Source: Agelas oroides
Taxonomy: Eukaryota; Porifera; Demospongiae; Agelasida; Agelasidae
Direction of reading: 5' to 3'
Assembly (NCBI GenBank): GCA_949130485.1
Contig: OX422184.1
Location: forward strand, 18,104,324-18,168,323
DNA length: 64,000 nt
In this document: positions 12,179 through 22,400 of the stretch, one piece after another
Layout of the letters: every line of letters begins with the position of its first letter
How positions within the stretch are numbered: the first letter of the stretch is position 1
The notes under the pieces: model-generated
Database searches by the model: none
The model's input: only the letters and a program-made list of their open reading frames with translations
What the model was told of the DNA's origin: nothing
Translations under genes and position numbers: made by a program

Positions 12179-12184
12179 AGTGAT

Positions 12185-15178
12185 ATGGCCTACCCTCCTC
12201 CTAACCCGGGCTATCCTCCCCCTTCTTCCACTGGCTACCCTCCTCCTGCCCCCTTGGGCACTGCCTACCCTCCCTCCAACCCTGCCTACCCCCAGCAGCC
12301 TCCAGTAAGCATCAGTAATGCAGTCACATTGTATGATGTTAGTCCTATGTGCGTATATCTCACTACACACCTTAATTCATTTGACATGTTCTTTGGATAA
12401 ACTCCAATATTTCTGGGTAGCTGGTGGCCTTGTAGCATGACCTGGGCATGTCTGTGCCAGGCCTGGGCAACTCAGCACTGTGCCTGTGCACTTCAGCCCA
12501 CAATACTATGTGCATACACCGCTTAGCTAGCATAGCGTAGCCACTATGCCAGGTTGTAACACCGACATTGAACAGTAAAGCACTACCCCCCCCCCCCCCC
12601 CTCCCCTCCCCCCCCCCAATCCCTACACCCTTGTCAATGAAACTGACAGATTTACTGCACTCTGAGTGCAATCTGGGATGATATGTGAATGTTGTGATGT
12701 GTTGATGACCACACCCCTTCGGAACTGTGCCCAGATAACCTAGCTATGCCACTGCTTGTACTCAGCCCCGCACCACACCTTTTGTTATTTGCACCAACAT
12801 CTGGTGTAGCTGGAGATATCGTAGTAAGCTCAGTAGCATCACACTAGTTCTGTTGACTGGTTTTAGCAGTTCAAAAATGTGTGACTTAAAGTTCTCTGTT
12901 GTTTATAAACGCAGAACCCTTTCACAGAGACTTTGTAGCTTCCATATGTAAAACCGTTAACTTTACAAACTGAAAATGGTAACTCAAGTATCAAGAGTTC
13001 TCGGTTTAGAACAAAGTTATGCTATTGCGGCAACAATGTAACAACAATAAACACAAAATAATGCTGAACAAATTGTGGCTGTACATTTCCTATACTGCTG
13101 AGTCTGGCCACCACAATCACATTGCAGGGTATCGTTGTTAAATTAGGTAGACTAGTCACAAACCCACACTTTCCGTTCCAGCCTCACTTTTTTTAAAAGC
13201 TGCAAGACTAAATCCAGGGATTTGAGGCTAAGACCTTCCCCACCTGTCCTGGTCTGTAAATCAAAGAGGACTTCAACTATATGATGTTGAAAGGAGTGTT
13301 TACTTTCAAATATTAGTTTCACTTTTTCTGTTTACCAAAACAGTTTACTTTTCAACGACTGTTTATCTAAATGACTTATCTTTAATTTCAAATGACTACA
13401 TCGAAGTTCATTTTCATTTGTGTTCTTTTACCTTTCGCCAATGCTGTTTGACAAGGTTTCCAATACATTCAACTTACAAACAACTGTTTTTCAAGTGGGT
13501 TTAGACAACAGTTTCAGCTAGTCATTTTGCCTACTATATACCCACTGTCACTAATACTGGGTATGGGCATATAGATTTCCATGTCCAAATTGGAACTTTG
13601 ACTCACTCATTCATTTTTGCATCCCCATTCTTCTTTTTCCTTTTTAAGTGCTTTTTATGTAGTTGAATGTGTTTCTCGCCATCTGGTTCATTCTTTACAT
13701 AGCCAACAGGTTTTGCAGTGGATGCCCCTCCCCCCTACCCTGGCCCACCTCCCTCTGGATACCCTCCACCCCAAGCTGGCTACCCTCCTCCCCAAGCCGG
13801 GTATCCTCAACTCCAAGCTGGCTACCCTCCACTCCAAGCTGGATATCCTCCTCCTCCCGCCGGGTACCCACCACCTCCTCCTGCTGGAGGTTACCCTGGA
13901 GGACAAGTATGCCTCTGTGTTGCAACCTTAGTTGTCATATCATACTGGGACTCTTCACTCTCACACATGTAAACTGTCATTGCTGTCGTACTTGCTTACA
14001 TAGGGTGTGTAGGTACTAATGTAGGAAACTTGTGTTGTAAGGTACAACTGTCAGGTGCAGTGCACAGTGTACATTAACCCTCAGTACAAAGGGTGAACTG
14101 TGACACTTGTATGCAGAGCATGCACACAGGGTGTCAGTACAAAGGATACTCTCTCAGAATTAATTGTTGAATGAGGTTATTCTGTATATACCATGCATAG
14201 TGCATAGAGTTTTATCATTAATTGATTTGGAAAAAATAAATAATTGAGGGAGTGAGGAGATACAGAGCAGGATCTACTGCTCTTAATTACATATTGGTTA
14301 TTTCTCCATCAGGTAAAGGTTGTGGCCCATCTTTCTGACCCCCACCCTCCACGACATGTGGATGTCCATGTGAAGGGAAAACATAAGCACAAGCATCACA
14401 AAGTGAAGAAACCAAAGGTCAAAGTACACAAAGACAAGGTATGTAAGACGTTGAGCTTGAGTGTACATATCTGTTCATTGACAAACAGGAATGCACTTGA
14501 GCAGATTCAACAATGTGCCTTGAGTTCATTGACTAGTATGCATTATCATGTTCGTAGTGCTGTATTGCCGAGCTTCTGCTATGGACAGCCTCGTATGCAC
14601 TGCTAAATCATTTTGGCAAAGCACATACTGAGTTCCATGCTCAACAAATCTTCAGCAATACAGTGCAGTAAGGTGATCAAAATACACAACAAAACAGTGA
14701 CTGTGATAGTATCTCTCAGGCTTGGTAGATTTTGACTCTCCTGGAAAGGCATGTTTTGTGTAGGTAGCTATTAGCTACAAGAACTGTTGCTTTGTCTACA
14801 GTAGACTCTCGCTGATCCAAATAGCTTTGTACTAATAGTCAGCTTGAAAATTGTATGGATAGTGAATTTGTTCAGATTAGTGAATAACACTTTGAATGGA
14901 AGCACTCACAGTTTCTATTTAATACACAGCATAATGGGCACGTATAAATAAAATAGAAGTTCAGATTAGTGGCAGGTTCAGATTAGTGAAGGTCCACTGT
15001 AGTTATTGCTTGTTATGTGCAGTTACTTGCTGTCTGAATTTGTTTTCTGTTGTTTGTGCAGATCAAGGTTGGACCTTTTGGTGTGAAGGTGAAGCACAAG
15101 AAGCCCAAATTCAAGTTAAAGGGCTTCTCAAGCAGCAGCAGCAGCAGTAGTAGCTCTTCCTCATCAGACTCTGACTGA
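12185..15178 (+). CDS. Proline-rich GYPPP-repeat protein with Lys/His-rich and poly-Ser tail (four exons)
   Basis: Coding exons are about 12185-12314, 13710-13906, 14313-14438 and 15062-15178 (stop TGA). With the donor ATCA/GTAATG for exon 1 the phases close to about 189 residues; the more obvious donor ten bases upstream does not fit. The first half is repeats of (G/A)YPPP (residues about 1-110). A basic segment with KHKHHK and KVKVHKDK follows, then a conserved-looking KIKVGPFGVKVKHKKPK-type stretch, a run of serines and the end SDSD. The layout resembles the XYPPX-repeat proteins of plants and animals, which pair a disordered tyrosine-proline region with a Lys/His-rich tail. Their function is poorly known, and I assign none. 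No signal peptide or membrane segment. Start chosen as the first ATG after a strong acceptor. Confidence 0.75.
12587..12617. repeat. Poly-C tract
   Basis: About 30 bases of almost pure C with one CTCCCCTCC break, inside intron 1 of the GYPPP gene. Assembly length is likely unreliable here. Confidence 0.8.
14560..14664. repeat. Hairpin MITE, family H1, diverged copy
   Basis: Ends CTGTATTGCCGAGCTTCTG and its inverted partner CAGCAATACAG mirror the copies at 4-116 and 58929-59045. It lies in intron 3 of the GYPPP gene. Confidence 0.55.
14799..14999. mobile_element. Pogo/Tigger-type MITE
   Basis: Terminal repeats CAGTAGACTCTCGCTGATCC and CAGTGGACCTTCACTAATCT (complement of the right end) are flanked by TA on both sides. 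The CAGTRGA-type start plus a TA target is typical of non-autonomous pogo-like mariner elements. 201 bp, in intron 3 of the GYPPP gene. Confidence 0.65.
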
Positions 15179-15382
15179 TGCATACTTTTATTATGTCGAA
15201 CAACAGTTTGAATGTAGACTTTTAACCTCTTTATTTTTGAAGCTTTGGTCAATCCAATATCATATACCCAACTCGTGATCACATCAGGTCGGTTGTGTAT
15301 TGGACAGATGGAAACAATATCAACTACTGAGCACCATGGTATAGGTGGGAAAGCTGAATACCCGCCTAGCTGCCACTCTTGA

Positions 15383-17545
15383 GTGCCCTCATGTTGTGCC
15401 CTCATGTTGTGCCCTCATGTTGTGCCCTCACGTTGTGCCCTCACGTTGTGCCCTCATGTTGTGTCCTTATGTTGTGCCCTCACGTTGTGCCCTCATGTTG
15501 TGCCCTCACGTTGTGCCCTTGTTGTGTCCTCATGTTGTGTCCTTATGTTGTGCCCTCACGTTGTGCCCTCATGTTGTGTCCTCATGTTGTGCCCTCATGT
15601 TGTGCCCTCATGTTGTGCCCTCATGTTGTGCCCTCATGTTGTGTCCTTATGTTGTGCCCTCACGTTGAGTCCTTATGTTGTGCCCTCATGTTGTGCCCTC
15701 ACGTTGTGCCCTCATGTTGTGCCCTCATGTTGTGCCCTCATGTTGTGTCCTCATGTTGTGCCCTCATGTTGTGCCCTCATGTAGTGCCCTCATGTTGTGC
15801 CCTCACGTTGTGCCCTTATGTTGTGCCCTCATGTTGTGCCCTCATGTTGTGCCCTCACGTTGTGCCCTCATGTTGTGCCCTCATGTTGTGCCCTCACGTT
15901 GTGCCCTTATGTTGTGCCCTCATGTTGTGCCCTCATGTTGTGCCCTCACGTTGTGCCCTTATGTTGTGTCCTCATGTTGTGTCTTTATGTTGTGCCCTCA
16001 CGTTGTGCCCTCATGTTGTATCCTTATGTTGTGCCCTCATGTTGTGCCCTCATGTTGTGTCCTCATGTTGTGCCCTCATGTTGTGTCCTTATGTTGTGCC
16101 CTCATGTTGTGCCCTCATGTTGTGTCCTTATGTTGTGCCCTCACGTTGTGCCCTCATGTTGTGCCCTCACGTTGTGCCCTCACGTTGTGCCCTCACGTTG
16201 TGCCCTTATGTTGTGTCCTCATGTTGTGTCCTCATGTTGTGTCCTCATGTTGTGCCCTCATGTTGTGCCCTCACGTTGTGCCCTCATGTTGTGTCCTCAT
16301 GTTGTGTCCTCATGTTGTGCCCTCATGCTGTGCCCTCATGTTGTGCCCTCATGTTGTGCCCTCATGTTGTGCCCTCATGTTGTGTCCTCATGTTGTGCCC
16401 TCATGTTGTGCCCTCATGCTGTGCCTCATGTTGTGCCCTCATGTTGTGCCCTCATGTTGTGCCCTCATGTTGTGTCCTCATGTTGTGCCCTCATGTTGTG
16501 CCCTCATGTTGTGTCCTCATGTTGTGCCCTCATGTTGTGCCCTCATGTTGTGCCCTCATGTTGTGCCCTCATATTGTGCATCCATGTTGTGCATCCATGT
16601 TGTGTCCTTATGTTGTGTCCTCATGTTGTGCCCTCATGTTGTGCCCTCATGTTGTGCCCTCACGTTGTGCCCTTATGTTGTGCCCTTATGTTGTGCCCTC
16701 ATGTTGTGCCCTCATGTTGTGCCCTCACGTTGTGCCCTTATGTTGTGTCCTCATGTTGTGTCCTTATGTTGTGCCCTCACGTTGTGCCCTCATGTTGTGT
16801 CCTTATGTTGTGCCCTCATGTTGTGCCCTCATGTTGTGTCCTCATGTTGTGCCCTCATGTTGTGTCCTTATGTTGTGCCCTCATGTTGTGTCCTTATGTT
16901 GTGCCCTCATGTTGTGTCCTCATGTTGTGCCCTCACGTTGTGCCCTCACGTTGTGCCCTCATGTTGTGTCCTTATGTTGTGCCCTCACGTTGTGCCCTCA
17001 TGTTGTGCCCTCACGTTGTGCCCTCACGTTGTGCCCTCACGTTGTGCCCTCACGTTGTGCCCTCACGTTGTGCCCTTATGTTGTGTCCTCATGTTGTGTC
17101 CTTATGTTGTGCCCTCATGTTGTGCCCTCACGTTGTGCCCTCATGGTGTGTCCTCATGTTGTGTCCTCATGTTGTGCCCTCATGCTGTGCCCTCATGTTG
17201 TGCCCTCACGTTGTGCCCTCAAGTTGTGCCCTCATGTTGTGCCCTCATGCTGTGCCCTCATGTTGTGCCCTCATGTTGTGCCCTCATGTTGTGCCCTCAT
17301 GTTGTGTCCTCATGTTGTGCCCTCATGTTGTGCCCTCATGTTGTGCCCTCATGTTGTGCCCTCATGTTGTGCCCTCCTGTTGTGCCCTCACGTTGTGCCC
17401 TCACGTTGTGTCCTCATGTTGTGCCCTCATGTTGTGCCCTCATGTTGTGCCCTCATGTTGTGCATCCATGTTGTGCCCTCATGTTGTGTCCTCATGTTGT
17501 GCCCTCATGTTGTGCATCCATGTTGTGCCCTCATGTTTGCACTTT
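15383..17545. repeat. 13-bp minisatellite, about 165 copies
   Basis: The unit CCCTCATGTTGTG recurs with single-base variants (CACG for CATG, TCCT for CCCT, CTTATG for CTCATG). The unit is not a multiple of three and lacks stops in this direction, so all three + frames stay open for up to about 740 codons; these are not genes. It begins about 200 bases past the stop of the GYPPP gene. Diverged units continue to about 17600 and recur at 17755-17860. Confidence 0.97.
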
Positions 17546-18005
17546 GTGCCTATATGGTACGTGGCAATTGCAAGTTGTGCCTGCACACTGTGCCTGTGAA
17601 GTTTCTGAAAACATGCTGATACACTTCATAACTAGGTCTAACTTTCCCAGTGAAAGTGTGCAGACTATTTTTTGGAGGGGCCACAGGGCACATGTGCACA
17701 CGTAAAATTTGGTCTGGGGACCAGACTATGGCACACCATATGATGAAACATTATGCATGCATGTTGTGGCCCTCAAGTTTGCACCTTGTGCCTGCATGTT
17801 GCCACTTCGTGCCTATATGGTGGTAAGTTGTGCCTGCACACTGTGCCTGTGAAGTTTCATACCATATACTAGGCTGATTTTTCGGGTTGGGCCTGGCCGG
17901 GGATGAGGCTATAGTGTTGTGCCCGCTGGGGGGTGTGGCACGAGATAAGCTGAGAGGAGTTAGGCCGCTTCAGGCCACACCTTTCCCGTGTGAGGCCACG
18001 TAAGG
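17546..18005. other. Minisatellite flank with diverged units
   Basis: Two diverged direct copies of a segment with TTTGCAC(T/C)TTGTGCCT and TGCACACTGTGCCTGTGAAG (about 17533-17610 and 17768-17855), apparently the origin or decay zone of the array. No gene. Confidence 0.5.
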
Positions 18006-18055
18006 TCACGTGACTGCAGCTTGGCCACGTGAGGCCGCACCTCTGTCACGTGACA
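18006..18055. promoter_or_regulatory. Cluster of CACGTG E-boxes
   Basis: CACGTG occurs three times in 46 bases, twice as the longer palindrome GTCACGTGAC. This matches USF/MYC-type bHLH sites. No gene start was identified next to it. Confidence 0.3.
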
Positions 18056-18563
18056 CGGCTTTGCTTAGTTACGTAACCTTTAGTGCTCCTTATTTTGATA
18101 GCCAAACATGGCAAAAACATAAACAGCATCTCATCCTGTTGATTGTTTTTTTTTGTTGTTTATATAAGCAATCAGAGATAAGTTGCCATGCACACAAGAA
18201 CACAACTATTCTGCAGCAATTACATTATTTTAATCACATAGAGTGTAGTGTACTGCATGGGATATGTTTGCAGATGCCAGTATTGGCAATGCCCTTCTCT
18301 GCATTTGTTTCGCCTGTATTTAATGCCTTGTAGGGTTTTGCCGCAAGTCAGATCACTGCAACAGTGGATGGAATCTCCATGGGTTCTCTGAATTCTCTCA
18401 TCTAGTACACTCCCAAGCTGTTGCTGTACCTCATTCTCGAGGTCTGAGAGCTCTGGCTCAGTGTTGTTTTCTGAGTTAATAAAACTAAGCTGAAATTAAT
18501 TTTGGTACATGTAATTAAAACTATAACTAAAATTTAGGCTGTCTTGTTATCAGAATGTGAGGT

Positions 18564-18624
18564 TAGTCTCGCGGAGCCAGACTCTCTCCCGCTTTTCGTG
18601 TGAGAGTCTGGCTCCGCGAGACTA
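18564..18624. mobile_element. Mutator-like hairpin, TAGTCTCG family, copy 1
   Basis: A 61-bp hairpin with perfect 22-base arms (TAGTCTCGCGGAGCCAGACT...). The flanks ATGTGAGGT and GTGTGAGGT form a 9-bp target duplication with one difference. A second copy lies at 38309-38360. Confidence 0.8.
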
Positions 18625-19210
18625 GTGTGAGGTTACATGCAGACTAATTTAAAATCGCCCAATACAGTAATGGACTATACCCTTTTTATACTAAAAATAA
18701 ACTGAATCCGCGGCCGAATAACATATCGACTCAAACACTACCCTGCACGGTTCACCAAATACGGATGCACCGGAGGCCATTGGCATCTCCGGATTTCTCC
18801 GTATACTGAGTTCTGAATTACGGAAGGCAAAAACTGCTTGATCTTACAATCAACGCTAAATTGGGCCATTGATATAAGAGAGTGTAGTTGTTATTGATCC
18901 ATGAACCCGAAGTGCATTTCTGATGGAGTCACTGATCCCCTTCACCAGCAATGTGAAACCTGGCACTCGAGAGGGTAAATATTGTTAGTTGTTCTCGTAG
19001 TTTATTAACCAAGTAAGCTAACTAATAGTAGCTACCCTGCTTACTAATTTATTGTACAGACGCTGTTAACGTACGTTTCCTCCGGCATGAACATCTTCAC
19101 GTTATCCGATGCAATTAACCGGCATATATCGCAATACCAAAGTAGCTACCCAGTATATAACTTTATGCAATGGAGGCTGTAGGATAATCGATGTGCAAGT
19201 AGTTGTGAAG
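18625..19210. other. No recognised gene
   Basis: Contains a small inverted motif around ACGGAT and CTCCGTA (18760-18810). No exon identified; promoter of the following Death gene is possible but unsupported. Confidence 0.35.
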
Positions 19211-19440
19211 TATGCGAGACTGCCGCTATTCAGCCATACTAGACAGTACATCTCAAGCAAGCTATAATCAGGTCATGGTTGCTCTGAGGGACACTGGTGA
19301 TGACTCTTTGGCAGAGGAACTATGCGAGACAGCTGCTATTCAGCCATACTAGACAGTACATCTCAAGCAAGCTATAATCAGGTCATGGTTGCTCTGAGGG
19401 ACACTGGTGATGACTCTTTGGCAGAGGAACTATGCGAGAC
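19211..19440 (+). pseudogene. Two tandem 110-bp fragments of a Death-domain exon
   Basis: Two consecutive, almost identical 110-base units, plus the start of a third, each contain a copy of the last part of the Death exon at 19692-19770 (residues ASYNQVMVALRDTGDDSLAE against ASYHQLVVALRNTGDDSLAE). The first 60 residues of the domain are absent and stops follow in each unit. They look like locally duplicated exon debris rather than coding exons. They precede the intact exon by about 250 bases. Confidence 0.75.
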
Positions 19441-19498
19441 AGCTGCTAGTCAGCCTTACTAGTGTGTACAGGTTGATGTGTCCGATTTCGCAACTTTT

Positions 19499-22400
19499 AT
19501 GATTCTCTATCCTCCTCAAGATGCACATGCAGGGGCACCCAAACCTGATCTAAAGGATCTGGTTGTTCTCCCCATATCTGACTGGTTTAGCCTGGGAGAT
19601 CAGCTAAACATACCACGAGAGGAACTTTTAGTGATTAACAGCAACTTCCATCATGATCCGCAGACTTGTAAGAGGCAAGTGTTTCAGTTCTGGTTAGACA
19701 GTACATCTCAAGCAAGCTATCATCAGCTTGTGGTTGCTCTAAGGAACACTGGCGACGACTCCTTGGCAGAAAAACTACACATAAAATATGGTAAGAACTT
19801 ATACAGACCATGAATAAGAAAATGTCACACATACGTGTACAAGTACAATTACATAAATATATGTGTGTGTGTATATAAAAGATGTGATTATGTATATTTC
19901 ACATTCTTCCATCAACCCAGAAACTGCACTCTCTGCAACTGATACTATTCATCCTGAATATCCTTCATCCAGTGTGACAATGCCAAATCAGCAAGGTACA
20001 GTTTGCAAGATTACAGTCCCTGAGGTAGCACCTCCTCGCTCCTTTTTTGATCTTTCATACTGATTATGTATTACTGGTGTAATGCATGCAACTTTAATTT
20101 AACCCTTTAGGGCCCATAGCGTAAAAGGCGCACTTTTGACATCGTACTCTTTTGTGGCTTCTCCCTTCAAAACGAAGTTTGTCCTCGAACTAGTATTCTT
20201 GCTGGTAGTTTGTTAGTGTTTCTCCTCTCTATGACTGTAGTTATAAGGGCGGGCAACGGTTCTGAGCACCGCAGTGAGCAGCTGTTCCGACAGAGACCGC
20301 CAGCTAGCGATGATATAGATCGAACGGTACAAGTATAGGCAGGCTTATTTTGCCTTTGTTTTATGCTTACCTGGAGTAACGCTCCTGTTGTGAGCCACTA
20401 TGGACCTCTACTCTCCAAGATATGTTAAGATATGTTTCCTCTGTAGTGTAGGAAACATACAATGTAGCTGCTCTACTTTTAAAACTTGATTTCTGACTGG
20501 ATATATATCTAAACATGTTATTGAAATTGCCCAACATACCCACACATACCTGGGTGTGTTTAAAATTCCAGTAAAGCATACAATGGTATGAATAATGTCA
20601 AGAGATAAACCCTATGGTATTATGAATATTACCTGATCGGCTACAATACATGAATAAGTTGAGTTTGGCACATTGTCTGATGCAATCCTAGCCATGTGTA
20701 CTGGACCATGTAAACATCAGTCCTAGTTTGGTATTCACATGAATACAGTTTCAGGACCACCAAGGTAGAGCAACAATGAACTTTAAATGAAGCAATGGTA
20801 CCCACCTAGGTCACGTCATTGTGCACTTTCCACACAGAGTGCATCTGGAACAGCCAAATGTCCATCAAGGAAGTGCTATAATAGCACAATATCCAAAGTC
20901 AGCTAACACTAACCGTAACCATAGAAGGCTGGCCTACTAAGGCATGTGATCAAAATACCACCAAGGCACTTAAAATTTATTGCAAAAGTACACGGAAAAA
21001 TATGCCTAAAATGAACCCTATAACTCTTGGCAAATAGAAGGGATGAATCCTAAATTTATTAATTTATATCTTGTCTTAAAATGCTCACCAAGAGAATATG
21101 AAAGTAAACTGCGGTAGATCATCGAGGGTTTTTGCTGTGTGGTACCACTTTCCAGGCTTGTTGATTGATACATTTATAAACATGGTAATCAGTCATGGTA
21201 CTAACTATATTAGGCACACAAATTTTGACTTGACATATGTCGCTAAACTGTACCCCAAGATGCTTACAGTTAAAAGATTACCATCTGGAACATCATGAGG
21301 CATCTCAAGAATAGAAGTGTAAACATTCATTACTCTTAGCCTCGTTCCCAGGCCTTCCCCGGCTCCAGTTTTTGATCGCTTGCAAGCGATCAAAAACTGG
21401 AGCCGGGGAAGGCCTGGGAACGAGGCTACATTACTCTATGGTATGTAAAATAAAGACATGGGTGATTGTTATTAATTTTTCATACCTTTTTCTGCATCAC
21501 TGGTGAAGTATTCTCCCTTGTGTACATATACTAATGTTCTAAATGGTCCAATCAAGTAAATCTAAAGCAGAATGATGACTAGTTCAACAGTGTAACTCTT
21601 ATGTTATACTTATCAACAAATGTGGCTCTCGTAATTGTGCCCCAATATATACAAGAAATAAAATAAAAATGTAAAAAGATGTAGGGATGGCATGCCAAAA
21701 AGTATACAAACAAGGTAGGGATGATAGCATAAAGCCAAGGTCAACATAAAGGCAATGCCCCATCCCTACATCTTTTTCACACTGCAGTTATGACAGTGTA
21801 TTGGAGGTCTCCCTAAAACGCACCACAACCTTACTGGCAGTTCTTGAAGGGCATAGCTGTAGCCTTGTTCTCAGGCCACTTTGGGGTCCAGACTGCAGTG
21901 TAGTCTAGCAGCATGGTATGTGGTGTATGTTTGCCTTGTTGGAAGCTATGCATGTAGCGACCAGGTAGCTTTTAGTGCTGACATGCTATTTGTAGAACCC
22001 TTGTTGGCATTTAATATTGTATACATGGGACCGCTTATACAACCTAGACACTGAGCTGAAGTGAGCTGCAGGGCTGGTCATATAGTAAGTGCTGTAGTAA
22101 AACTCAAGTAGTTGGTGCTCATTTACAGCATTATTAACTCCACGGAGGTTTAGGTTTCAAGCATGCTGTCTATAAAACTGCAGTGTGAAAAAGATGTAGG
22201 GATGGGGCATTGCCTTTATGATGACCTTGGCTTTATGCTATCATCCCTACCTTGTTTGTATACTTTTTGGCATGCCATCCCTACATCTTTTTACATTTTT
22301 GATGCTTTCTATTTTTTGTTTCTGTACTTTATTGATGTTAATCTCAGTGACAGTTAGACTTAAGCCTAAGAAGATTTCATTCAAGTGTAACCACAACCCT

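Noticed and set aside
13617-14019. Long frames in other phases and on the - strand across the GYPPP exon
   Set aside because: Shadows of the proline-rich exon; the adjoining exons fit only the GYPPP frame.
15345-17705. Open frames up to about 746 codons of Cys/Leu/Val/Pro-rich repeats in all three + frames
   Set aside because: They are the three readings of a 13-bp minisatellite without stops; no start context, domain or splice support.
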